64,000 nt of DNA, taken from Erythrobacter sp. KY5 (GTDB lineage Bacteria; Pseudomonadota; Alphaproteobacteria; Sphingomonadales; Sphingomonadaceae). The stretch covers positions 3,145,001-3,209,000 of the forward strand of contig NZ_CP021912.1 of NCBI RefSeq assembly GCF_003264115.1, read 5' to 3'. Under the pieces are notes generated by a model. That model did no database searches and was not told the origin of the DNA. It saw only the letters and a program-made list of their open reading frames with translations. Shown here in pieces: positions 8,417-16,592 of this stretch. The position numbers were made by a program, and so were the translations under genes. Numbering within the stretch: the first letter of the stretch is position 1; each line of letters opens with the position of its first letter.

Positions 8417-9397
8417 CTAAAACGTATAACCAAGCCCGATGCCGCCGATGAACTGGTTGGCGCTGCCACGCTCTGCGGTGAACGGGGTATCAGCGGCATC
8501 GCCCACCATCCGCGTGTAGCCCGCGACGGTGTAGATGTTCAGGCCGCCGTTCAAAGCATTGCCATCGAAGTCGAAGGTGAGGATCGCGATTGAACCGACG
8601 CTGTTCAGCCCGCCATCGGCAGTGAACTCGGCAAGCCCCGTCGCTGCCGCATCGGATGGCGTGACGGTGTAGTAATAGTCGGCAAAGTCATCGTCGACGA
8701 AGCTTGCATTGACGCTCAATTGCAGGGCGGCGCTGTTCCCGAACGGCCTGAAATAGCTGATACCGGGTTCAAACAGCATGCCGTTATGCGCATCGAGAAT
8801 ATCCCAGCGAACTTGCGCGTTGAGGGTGATGCTGTCGCGCTCTGCGAAGATCCCGGGAAAGCTTACGCCGCCATTGACGCCCACTTCGATTGCCACATCG
8901 AGTTCGGTTGCAAGCTCGACCACTTCGTCTTCGATCTGGTTTGCCCGGTCATTGCGAAAACGGAAGGACGGGCCGAACGAAAAGCTTGTCTCGGGCGGCA
9001 TCAGCGAAGGGCCCTGTGAAAGCAGGTCGAGATTGAAGCCGGGACCGTTCGGGCTGATCCCGACACCGGCCACGCGCCCGACAATCAGCGGCAGCGGGAA
9101 AACGATGTAATCGTCCGATCCCGAATAGCTTGGAACAAGCCCTGCCCCGATGCCGACCGTGGCCCATGTTTCGTCGAATACGAATTTGAACGGCGCAACG
9201 CCCGATGGCGGGCCGCTCGCCACTGGCCCCTGGGGCGGACGTTCCTCTTGGGGCACGCTCTCAGCGCTTTCTGATGCGGTGTCTTCTGGCTCGCTGGCAG
9301 CATCGGCAAGGTCGAAGCCGGTTAGATCATCGCCAGTTTCGGCCGCTACAGGGGCCGCAAAGAGGGCCGAGAGCGCGAGAACGGGTACAGCGAGCAT
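8417..9397 (-). CDS. MipA/OmpV-family outer-membrane protein
   Basis: About 326 residues when started at the ATG near 9397, which opens a normal signal peptide (MLAVPVLALSALFAAPVAAE). A longer open frame reaches 9625, but its extra 76 residues do not look like a leader and would overlap crtY. After a Glu/Ser/Pro-rich linker, the protein shows MipA/OmpV features: VGIGAGLVPSYSGSDDYIVFPLPLIVG near the start, alternating beta-barrel strands, and a C-terminal strand ending GGIGLGYTF with terminal Phe. MipA/OmpV proteins are outer-membrane barrels sometimes linked to murein enzymes or stress. It is divergent from the carotenoid operon. Confidence 0.8.
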   Translation of the reverse strand: MLAVPVLALSALFAAPVAAETGDDLTGFDLADAASEPEDTASESAESVPQEERPPQGPVASGPPSGVAPFKFVFDETWATVGIGAGLVPSYSGSDDYIVFPLPLIVGRVAGVGISPNGPGFNLDLLSQGPSLMPPETSFSFGPSFRFRNDRANQIEDEVVELATELDVAIEVGVNGGVSFPGIFAERDSITLNAQVRWDILDAHNGMLFEPGISYFRPFGNSAALQLSVNASFVDDDFADYYYTVTPSDAAATGLAEFTADGGLNSVGSIAILTFDFDGNALNGGLNIYTVAGYTRMVGDAADTPFTAERGSANQFIGGIGLGYTF

Positions 9398-9462
9398 TCG
9401 GGGATTGGGGTACAAGGGTGTCTCCAGTCGGGGATAGGGTGTAGAGTGCGCTCGAGAATTGA

Positions 9463-9476
9463 TGCACACAATGCAC
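9463..9476. promoter_or_regulatory. TGCAC-N4-TGCAC direct repeat in the mipA-like/crtY divergent region
   Basis: Two TGCAC half-sites (9463-9467 and 9472-9476) with 9-bp period lie in the roughly 200-bp region between the divergent MipA-like and crtY genes. The same arrangement occurs upstream of the glycine-cleavage riboswitch (44602-44615). A shared regulator is possible but unproven. Confidence 0.25.
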
Positions 9477-9596
9477 TTAGAGGCGAGCGGTTCCGGTTGC
9501 ATGACACCCCGAGCACACCGTGCGCAAGGCCTGCCGGGATCAAAATCCAGCGCGTCATTGCTCATGCTCTCACCCTCGCCTAGGGCCTTGAAACAG

Positions 9597-10874
9597 ATGA
9601 GCGACTCACAATTCGATTGCGTCATTGTTGGCGGAGGCCTTGCTGGCGGTCTGATCGCGCTTGCGCTTCACAAGGCGCGGCCCGAATTTCGTATCGCAGT
9701 GGTCGAAGCCGGGCGCACGATCGGCGGCAATCACCGCTGGAGCTGGTTCGACAGCGACCTGTCGGACAAGGGCCGCGAACTGCTCAGCACATTCCGCCAG
9801 ACCGGCTGGGACGATGGCTACGAAGTCCGGTTTCCCAAGTATCGCCGCAAGCTCAAGACCGCCTATCGCTCCATGGCGTCGGGCGACTTTCACGAAGGTC
9901 TTACCCGCGAACTGCCCGATAGCGCGCTTTATCTGGGGCGCAAGGCGGTCGGGCTTGACGCGGGCGGCGTCGATCTGGCGGCGACGGAATATGGCGAGCC
10001 GGAGCGGCTGAACGCGCGCAGCGTGATCGATTGTCGCAGCTTCAAGCCAAGCCCGCACCTCAATGGCGGCTGGCAGGTGTTCCTTGGCCGCCACATTCGT
10101 TTGAGCGAACCGCACGGGCAGGAACGCCCGATAATCATGGATGCAACGGTCGACCAGCATGCCCCCCATGGCAACGGCTCGGCCTATCGGTTCGTTTATG
10201 TTTTGCCGCTGGGCGCGCACGACGTATTCCTCGAAGACACCTACTACGCCGACGATCCGAGGCTCGACCGCAGCGCGTTGTCGGGCCGGATCGATCAGTA
10301 CGCGCGGGCGCATGGCTGGGACGATGGCGCAATTGTCGGTCACGAGGCAGGCGTACTCCCGGTCCTGACCGGCGGCGACTTTCCTGCGTATCAGGACACG
10401 ATTCGGATACAAGGCGTGGCGGTTGCAGGGGCGCGTGGCGGCTTTACCCACCCGTTGACCAGCTACACGATGTGCATCGCGGTTGAAAATGCCCTCGCGG
10501 TTGCCGAAAACGCCGACCTGCCCGGAGAACAGCTGGCCGCGATGTTCGACTTTCGCGCGCGCAGGCACTGGCGCAAGACCGCGTATTACCGGCTGCTCGC
10601 CCGCTTTCTGTTTTTCGCCGCCCGTCCAGACCGGCGGGTCAAGGTTTTCCAGCGCTTCTATCGGCTGCGCGAAGGGTTGATCGAACGCTTTTACGCGGCC
10701 CGCTCAAATCCTTTCGACAAGGTCCGCGTCCTGTGGGGCGAACCGCCCGTACCTATCCCAAGCGCGATTACCGCCATGTTCAAACGCGGCGCGCCTCTCA
10801 AGACAGATACGCAAACCGAGTTTGAATGCTCTGAGTTTGCACAAAGTGAAATTCCAGCGGAGAATGAGGCATGA
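9597..10874 (+). CDS. crtY: Lycopene beta-cyclase CrtY
   Basis: A 425-residue FAD/NAD-dependent cyclase that turns the psi ends of lycopene into beta-ionone rings, yielding beta-carotene. The ATG at 9597 gives the N-terminal dinucleotide-binding motif DCVIVGGGLAGGLIALAL at about residue 6. Further CrtY-type signatures are the GNHRWSWFDSDL segment and GARGGFTHPLTSYT near residue 280. Enzymes of this class associate with the inner membrane without spanning it. It heads a four-gene operon: crtI starts within its stop codon (4-bp overlap), then a LOG-family gene and crtB follow with the same overlaps. crtE is not in the window. Confidence 0.93.
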   Translation: MSDSQFDCVIVGGGLAGGLIALALHKARPEFRIAVVEAGRTIGGNHRWSWFDSDLSDKGRELLSTFRQTGWDDGYEVRFPKYRRKLKTAYRSMASGDFHEGLTRELPDSALYLGRKAVGLDAGGVDLAATEYGEPERLNARSVIDCRSFKPSPHLNGGWQVFLGRHIRLSEPHGQERPIIMDATVDQHAPHGNGSAYRFVYVLPLGAHDVFLEDTYYADDPRLDRSALSGRIDQYARAHGWDDGAIVGHEAGVLPVLTGGDFPAYQDTIRIQGVAVAGARGGFTHPLTSYTMCIAVENALAVAENADLPGEQLAAMFDFRARRHWRKTAYYRLLARFLFFAARPDRRVKVFQRFYRLREGLIERFYAARSNPFDKVRVLWGEPPVPIPSAITAMFKRGAPLKTDTQTEFECSEFAQSEIPAENEA

Positions 10875-12460
10875 ACGTCAATTCGACAATCCAGGGCGGG
10901 CTTGACCTCAACCCGCCGGTGAACCGCGAAAAGGGCATCAATCCCGCCATGGCCGAAAAGTATGCGGGCAAGCGCGCCTGCGTGATTGGATCGGGCTTTG
11001 GCGGAATGGCGCTTGCGATCCGGCTGCAATCTCATGGTATCGAGACAACTGTCGTGGAAGCACGCGACAAGCCCGGTGGCCGCGCTTATTTCTGGGACAA
11101 GGAAGGCTTCACCTTCGATGCTGGCCCGACCGTCATCACCGACCCGCCTTGCCTCAAGGAACTGTGGGAATTGACCGGGCACGACATCGCTGAAGATGTC
11201 GAGCTGATGAAGGTCATGCCGTTCTATCGCCTCAACTGGCCCGATGGCACCAACTTCGATTATTCGAACGACGAGGAACAGCTCGCCGCCGAAATCGCCA
11301 AGCTGAACCCTGACGACGTGGTCGGTTACCAGCGCTTCCTCGAATATTCGGCGGAAGTGTACGAGGAAGGCTATCTCAAGCTTGGCACTGTGCCGTTCCT
11401 CGACTTTAAGTCGATGCTGAAAGCCGCGCCTGCCCTCATCAAGAAGCAGGCCTGGCGCAGCGTCTACGACATGGTGTCGAAATACATCAAAAGCGAAAAG
11501 CTGCGCGAGGCGTTCAGCTTCCACACGCTTCTGGTCGGCGGCAGCCCGATGAAGACCTCGAGCATCTACGCCCTGATCCACAAGCTTGAGAAAGACGGCG
11601 GCGTCTGGTGGGCGCGCGGCGGGACCAACCGCCTGATCGCTGGCATGGTACGCCATTTCGAGCGCCTCGGCGGCACGATGCGCGTCGGCGATCCAGTGGT
11701 GCAGGTTCACACGATCGGCACCCGCGCAAGCGAAGTCGAGACCAAGTCGGGGTGGAAGGAACGCTTCGACGCGGTCGCCTCCAACGCCGACATCATGCAC
11801 TCATACAAGGACTTGCTTTCGGGTTCGGAGCGCGGGCCGAAATACGCAAAGTCGCTGGCGCGCAAGAGCTACAGCCCTTCGCTGTTCGTCGTGCATTTCG
11901 GGCTGGAAGGCACGTGGCCGGGCATCCCGCACCACATGATCCTGTTCGGTCCACGCTATCACGGACTTGTCGACGACATCTACAAGCACGGCGTGCTGCC
12001 GCAAGATTTCTCGATCTATCTTCACCACCCGACCGTCACCGATCCAAGCATGGCACCGCAGGGCAAGAGCACGTTCTACGCGCTGGTCCCCGTCGCTCAC
12101 ATGGGCAAGCTCGCGGTTGATTGGGATGCGGTTGGTCCGCAGCTTGAAAAGGCGATCCTCGATGAAATCGGGCGCCGCCTGATCCCCGACATCCACGACC
12201 GGATCGTCACCAAGTTCAGCTACGCACCCAAGGATTTCAAGCAGGACCTTTCCGCCCACATGGGCAGCGCCTTCAGCCTTGAACCGGTCCTGTGGCAAAG
12301 CGCATACTTGCGCGGCCACAACCGCGATGACGTGATCGAGAACTTCTACCTCGTCGGCGCGGGCACGCATCCGGGCGCAGGCATTCCGGGGGTTGTCGGC
12401 AGCGCCAAGGCGACAGCGGGTATTGTGCTGGAGGACTTGGCGGCTAAAGCGACCGCATGA
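10871..12460 (+). CDS. crtI: Phytoene desaturase CrtI
   Basis: A 529-residue FAD-dependent desaturase that inserts double bonds into phytoene to make lycopene. The N-terminal FAD motif is VIGSGFGGMALAIRLQSHG at about residue 37, followed by GGRAYFWDKEGFTFDAGPTV, and the C-terminal bacterial CrtI signature is GAGTHPGAGIPGVVGSAKAT near residue 496. The first ~30 residues precede the Rossmann fold and are longer than usual; an internal ATG at residue 27 is an alternative start. The start overlaps crtY by 4 bp and the stop overlaps the LOG-family gene by 4 bp. Confidence 0.95.
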   Translation: MNVNSTIQGGLDLNPPVNREKGINPAMAEKYAGKRACVIGSGFGGMALAIRLQSHGIETTVVEARDKPGGRAYFWDKEGFTFDAGPTVITDPPCLKELWELTGHDIAEDVELMKVMPFYRLNWPDGTNFDYSNDEEQLAAEIAKLNPDDVVGYQRFLEYSAEVYEEGYLKLGTVPFLDFKSMLKAAPALIKKQAWRSVYDMVSKYIKSEKLREAFSFHTLLVGGSPMKTSSIYALIHKLEKDGGVWWARGGTNRLIAGMVRHFERLGGTMRVGDPVVQVHTIGTRASEVETKSGWKERFDAVASNADIMHSYKDLLSGSERGPKYAKSLARKSYSPSLFVVHFGLEGTWPGIPHHMILFGPRYHGLVDDIYKHGVLPQDFSIYLHHPTVTDPSMAPQGKSTFYALVPVAHMGKLAVDWDAVGPQLEKAILDEIGRRLIPDIHDRIVTKFSYAPKDFKQDLSAHMGSAFSLEPVLWQSAYLRGHNRDDVIENFYLVGAGTHPGAGIPGVVGSAKATAGIVLEDLAAKATA

Positions 12461-13047
12461 GCTCCATGAAACGACTTGCCGTTTATTGCGGCTCCGCCAC
12501 CCCTGCCGATCCGCGCTATATCGAACTCGCCGAAGATGTCGGCGCAGCGCTCGCTCAGCGTGGGATTGGTGTTGTCTATGGCGGTGGTCGTCTAGGGCTG
12601 ATGGGCGCGGTGGCCAAGGGGGCCTTGCAGGAGGGCGGCGAGGTCATCGGGGTCATCCCGGAGGCGCTTGCGGGCTCCGAGGTCGCCAATAACGACTGCA
12701 CCGAGCTTCACACCGTGCGCGGTATGCACGAGCGCAAGCAGAAGTTCACCGACCTGTCCGACGGCTTCGTGACCATCCCCGGCGGGGTCGGCACCATGGA
12801 CGAATTATGGGAGGCGATGAGCTGGGCGCAGCTTGGCTATCACTCGGACCCTGTGGGACTGCTCAACGCGTTCGGGTTCTATGACGACCTTATCAAGTTC
12901 AACGCCCGCATGGCCGAAGTCGGCTTCGTCCGACCTGCTCACCAGAACATTCTGATCCATGCAGAGCGGCTCCCCGACCTGCTCGAAAAGATGGCGGCCT
13001 ACAAACCGCACACCCCGATATTCAGAATGAAGGCCGAGGATTTGTGA
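12457..13047 (+). CDS. LOG-family (TIGR00730) nucleoside 5'-monophosphate phosphoribohydrolase
   Basis: This 196-residue Rossmann-fold protein carries the LOG hallmark PGGVGTMDELWE at about residue 109 and the GGGRLGLMGAVAKGAL segment near residue 41. Family members cleave ribose-5-phosphate from AMP or cytokinin nucleotides; they were once misnamed lysine decarboxylases. It sits inside the carotenoid operon, overlapping crtI and crtB by 4 bp each, so it must be co-translated with them. No direct role in carotenoid synthesis is known from the family. Function in the pathway is open; the family call is firm. Confidence 0.85.
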   Translation: MSSMKRLAVYCGSATPADPRYIELAEDVGAALAQRGIGVVYGGGRLGLMGAVAKGALQEGGEVIGVIPEALAGSEVANNDCTELHTVRGMHERKQKFTDLSDGFVTIPGGVGTMDELWEAMSWAQLGYHSDPVGLLNAFGFYDDLIKFNARMAEVGFVRPAHQNILIHAERLPDLLEKMAAYKPHTPIFRMKAEDL

Positions 13048-14054
13048 GCACGAGGCAGCGCCCGCTTTTCCTGAAGGACCGGCGGGACACGCCCCGCGTC
13101 CCCGGCGGCGGGCGCAAACGCGAGGCTTTGGTCGAAAAATCCCGCATCGCGATCCGCGAAGGTTCGCACAGCTTCCATGCCGCCGCGCGCCTGTTCGACA
13201 AGACCACGCGTGAACGCGCATGGCTGCTCTATGCCTGGTGCCGCCGGTGCGATGACATTGCCGACAATCAGCATATGGGCGGGGAACTTGGCGACCAGTC
13301 GAATGCCGAGGACAGGCTCAAGTCGATCCGCCTGCTGACCCGCCGCGCTCTCGATGGTCTGCCCACCGCTGACCCGGCTTTTGACGCATTCGGTCTGGTC
13401 GCAGCCGAGGTTGGCATAACCGAACAGATGGCCGAAGATGTGATCGCGGGTTTTCAGCTCGATGCCGAAGACTGGCGGCCGCGGACTGAGGCCGACATGA
13501 TGCGCTATTGCTATCATGTCGCGGGCGCGGTCGGTGTGATGATGGCGGTGGTGATGGGCGTCGACCCCAAGGACACCGACACGCTCGACCGGGCGAACGA
13601 CCTGGGGCTCGCCTTTCAGCTTTCCAACATCGCCCGCGACATTGTCGAGGACGATGCGGCGGGGCGCTGTTACCTCCCTGAGATGTGGTTGGTCGAACAG
13701 GACATCGAACCGGGCCAGCACACCAAGCCGCACCACCGCGAAGAACTCGCCGAAATGGCAGCGCGCCTTGTCGACCTTGTTGAAAAGCACGAAGCCGCCG
13801 CGCGCGTTGGCGCAGCACGCCTGCCCCTCCGCAGCCGCTGGGCCGTTCTCTCCGCCGCGCGCATCTATGGGGCGATCGGGCGCAAGGTCAGAAAGCGCGG
13901 GATCGAGGCATGGAACCACCGCGTCTATGTGCCACGCTGGGAAAAGGCATGGTACGGTGTGCGCGGTTTCGTATCGGCAGTCATCAACCGCCCGCACGAA
14001 CCCGATGAGCCAATCGACTGGGGTATCGCGGATTATCGTCCCGATCCCGCTTGA
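13044..14054 (+). CDS. crtB: Phytoene synthase CrtB
   Basis: A 336-residue squalene/phytoene synthase that joins two geranylgeranyl diphosphates into phytoene. It starts with GTG at 13044, overlapping the LOG-gene stop by 4 bp. Both Asp-rich metal-diphosphate motifs are present: CRRCDDIADNQ near residue 67 and NIARDIVEDDAAGRCYLP near residue 195, as is the FQLSNIARDI helix. The order Y-I-LOG-B gives all steps from GGPP to beta-carotene in one transcript. The C-terminal ~30 residues extend past the catalytic fold and are weakly conserved. Confidence 0.94.
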   Translation: MSTRQRPLFLKDRRDTPRVPGGGRKREALVEKSRIAIREGSHSFHAAARLFDKTTRERAWLLYAWCRRCDDIADNQHMGGELGDQSNAEDRLKSIRLLTRRALDGLPTADPAFDAFGLVAAEVGITEQMAEDVIAGFQLDAEDWRPRTEADMMRYCYHVAGAVGVMMAVVMGVDPKDTDTLDRANDLGLAFQLSNIARDIVEDDAAGRCYLPEMWLVEQDIEPGQHTKPHHREELAEMAARLVDLVEKHEAAARVGAARLPLRSRWAVLSAARIYGAIGRKVRKRGIEAWNHRVYVPRWEKAWYGVRGFVSAVINRPHEPDEPIDWGIADYRPDPA

Positions 14055-14087
14055 AGCGAGCGCGCTTGCGGCGTAGCGCTGCGAGGC

Positions 14088-14561
14088 ATGAGAGGATTTC
14101 ACACAATCGCTGCCAGCGCGCTCGCGCTCGTCGCCACCCCGGCCCTGGCCGAAGCCCATAATGAAGCTGCCAGCCCCGAGGCCGCCGTCACCGCATTCAT
14201 GACCGCGTTCGACGCGCAGGATGCAGACGCAATGCGCGCGATGGTCGTTGAGGGCGTGAGTGTCACGGTCATCGAAGAGCGCGAGGGGTCGGACCGTGTC
14301 CGCGCGGTTCCGCTTGCGACGCTCATCGAAAACATCGGGTCTTCGCCGAATGATCTCGAGGAACCCATTTACGGTCTGCGATGGCTCGAAATGGGCTCAG
14401 TGGCCACCGTGATGGCCGAATATGAATTTCTAATCGACGGCGAGCGGTCGCATTGCGGGACAAACGCCTTCAACCTCGTGCGCGTTGATGGGGACTGGAA
14501 GATCGCAGGGATCGCCTACAGCCATATCGAAGACGATTGCGATGTGGAGGCGCCGCAATGA
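14088..14561 (+). CDS. Exported NTF2-like (SnoaL/DUF4440-type) protein
   Basis: A 157-residue protein with a signal peptide (MRGFHTIAASALALVATPALAEA) followed by one cone-shaped NTF2-like domain: AVTAFMTAFDAQDADAMRAMVVEG at the start and GDWKIAGIAYS near the end. Such domains serve as small-molecule binding folds or simple enzymes; no catalytic residue is obvious. It probably resides in the periplasm. Its stop codon overlaps the biotin-carboxylase gene start by 4 bp, so it may be co-transcribed with the carboxylase pair, though a functional link is not clear. Confidence 0.65.
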   Translation: MRGFHTIAASALALVATPALAEAHNEAASPEAAVTAFMTAFDAQDADAMRAMVVEGVSVTVIEEREGSDRVRAVPLATLIENIGSSPNDLEEPIYGLRWLEMGSVATVMAEYEFLIDGERSHCGTNAFNLVRVDGDWKIAGIAYSHIEDDCDVEAPQ

Positions 14562-16450
14562 TCTCCAAGCTCCTCATCGCCAATCGCGGCGAGATCGCCT
14601 GCCGCATCATGCGCACGGCCCGCGAAATGGGCGTGGCAACGGTTGCGGTCTATTCGGACGCCGATGCCAAGGCGCTGCATGTGCGCATGGCAGACGAAGC
14701 GGTTCATATCGGCCCCTCTCCCGCTGCCGAGAGCTATCTGGTAGGTGAGAAGATCATAGCGGCGGCCAAAGAAACGGGCGCCGAGGCGATCCATCCTGGC
14801 TACGGCTTTCTGTCGGAAAACGCCGGTTTCGCGCAGGCCGTGATCGATGCAGGGCTGATCTGGGTCGGGCCCAAGCCTGAAAGCATCGAGGCGATGGGTC
14901 TCAAGGACGCTGCAAAAGAGCGCATGATCGCTGCGGGCGTGCCGGTAACGCCGGGCTATCTCGGCGAGGACCAATCGGTCGAACGGCTAAAATCAGAAGC
15001 GAACGCCATCGGCTACCCCGTGCTGATCAAGGCGGTCGCAGGCGGCGGTGGCAAGGGGATGCGCAAGGTCGATGCGCCCGGCGACTTCGAAGCCTCGCTC
15101 GAAAGCTGCCGGCGCGAAGCCAAGGCCAGTTTCTCCAACGACGAAGTGCTGCTCGAAAAGTGGATCACCTCCCCCCGCCATATCGAGGTGCAGGTGTTCG
15201 GCGACAGCCACGGCAATGTCGTCCACCTGTTCGAACGCGACTGCTCGCTCCAGCGCCGCCACCAGAAGGTGATCGAGGAAGCCCCCGCCCCCGGCATGGA
15301 CGAGGCCACCCGCGAAGAAATCTGCGCCGCCGCCGTGCGCGCCGCCAAGGCGGTCGATTACGAGGGTGCAGGCACGATCGAATTCATCGCCGATGCCAGC
15401 GAAGGCCTGCGCGCGGATCGCATCTTCTTTATGGAGATGAACACCCGCCTGCAGGTCGAACACCCGGTGACCGAGGAGATCACCGGCGTTGATCTGGTGG
15501 AATGGCAACTGCGAGTGGCGAGCGGGGAGCCGATCCCGCTGAAGCAGGAAGACCTCTCGATCAACGGCTGGGCGATTGAAGCGCGGCTGTATGCGGAGGA
15601 CCCGGCAAAAGGGTTTTTGCCGAGTACGGGGCGGCTCGACGTCTTGCGCTTGCCTCGCGGTGCGAGGATCGAAACTGGGGTGGAAGAAGGCAGCGAGGTT
15701 TCTCCCTTCTACGATCCAATGATTGCCAAGATTGTCGTCCATGAGGAAACGCGCGATGAGGCCATTTCCGCTATGGACGAGGCTTGTCGTGGTGTTGCAG
15801 CCCTGCCCGTCAAGCACAATGCTTGGTTCCTCAGCCGCTTGACCGGGATGGAAGAATATCAGCAAGCCACGATGACAACCGGCACAATTGAAGCGCGACA
15901 TAACGAGCTTCAGGCCGAACCCAAGCCATCAAAGTCGCTTTTGGCAGCTGCCGCCATGGACGCATTTTTCGAGCATGTCCCGTTTGGCGAGACTGAGCGT
16001 GCCAAGGGATTGTTGGGCTTTCGCCTCAATAGCGCTCCGCAAAAAGAGGTGGCGCTTTCGCTTTCTGGATCACGGATACACGCACCGCTGGATTTGCCCT
16101 CAGGCTATGAGTTCTTTGATGGCGAGGCGACTTGGTGGGCATCGCAGCATCACGCCTATTTCGAAGATGGTGCAGCCTTCGTTTTACCCGCCTATCGAGC
16201 AGAAGGCACCGGCCACGCCTCAGCCGCCGATGGCGCGATCATCGCGCCCATGCCAGGCAAGGTCATCGCGGTCGATGTGGCCGAGGGCGATACCGTAACC
16301 GCAGGGCAGCGGCTGATGGTGCTCGAGGCGATGAAGATGGAGCACGCGCTCACCGCGCCGTTCGACGGGACCGTGACCGAGCTTTCCGCCAGCGAAGGCG
16401 GGCAAGTGCAGGTCGAGGCGGTGCTGTGCGTGGTGGAGCCGTCGGAGTGA
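14558..16450 (+). CDS. Acyl-CoA carboxylase alpha subunit (biotin carboxylase + BCCP)
   Basis: A 630-residue biotin-dependent subunit. The ATG at 14558 is chosen because GGAG precedes it by 11 bases and it overlaps the previous stop by 4 bp. The N-terminal biotin-carboxylase domain begins LLIANRGEIACRIMRTAREMG; the ATP-grasp region includes AVAGGGGKGMRKV and EMNTRLQVEHPVTEEITG. The C-terminal biotinyl domain has the biotin-accepting lysine in EAMKMEHAL near residue 598. The carboxyltransferase subunit lies downstream across a repeat. The substrate (propionyl-, methylcrotonyl- or other acyl-CoA) cannot be decided by eye; valine degradation genes elsewhere in the window make a propionyl-CoA role attractive. 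Confidence 0.88.
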   Translation: MISKLLIANRGEIACRIMRTAREMGVATVAVYSDADAKALHVRMADEAVHIGPSPAAESYLVGEKIIAAAKETGAEAIHPGYGFLSENAGFAQAVIDAGLIWVGPKPESIEAMGLKDAAKERMIAAGVPVTPGYLGEDQSVERLKSEANAIGYPVLIKAVAGGGGKGMRKVDAPGDFEASLESCRREAKASFSNDEVLLEKWITSPRHIEVQVFGDSHGNVVHLFERDCSLQRRHQKVIEEAPAPGMDEATREEICAAAVRAAKAVDYEGAGTIEFIADASEGLRADRIFFMEMNTRLQVEHPVTEEITGVDLVEWQLRVASGEPIPLKQEDLSINGWAIEARLYAEDPAKGFLPSTGRLDVLRLPRGARIETGVEEGSEVSPFYDPMIAKIVVHEETRDEAISAMDEACRGVAALPVKHNAWFLSRLTGMEEYQQATMTTGTIEARHNELQAEPKPSKSLLAAAAMDAFFEHVPFGETERAKGLLGFRLNSAPQKEVALSLSGSRIHAPLDLPSGYEFFDGEATWWASQHHAYFEDGAAFVLPAYRAEGTGHASAADGAIIAPMPGKVIAVDVAEGDTVTAGQRLMVLEAMKMEHALTAPFDGTVTELSASEGGQVQVEAVLCVVEPSE

Positions 16451-16459
16451 TCCGGGTTT

Positions 16460-16585
16460 CCTTGTCATTGCGAAGAGCCGGAGGCGACGCGGCAATCCAT
16501 GGACCAATTCTTGCCTCACACAATTGCCGTCGTGGTGGCCGCGATCAGCCGTCCATGGATTGCTTCGCAACGCTCGCAATGACGA
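16460..16585. repeat. Palindromic CATTGCGA...AATCCATGGA intergenic repeat (REP/MITE-like)
   Basis: Two inverted arms flank a short centre: the left arm begins GTCATTGCGAAGAG and ends CGGCAATCCATGGA; the right arm begins TCCATGGATTGCTTCGCAA and ends CGCTCGCAATGAC. This resembles a dispersed palindrome common between genes of sphingomonads and other alphaproteobacteria. It lies between the two carboxylase genes and could form a large hairpin in their mRNA, altering the ratio of the subunits. Confidence 0.8.
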
Positions 16586-16592
16586 GATAGGG

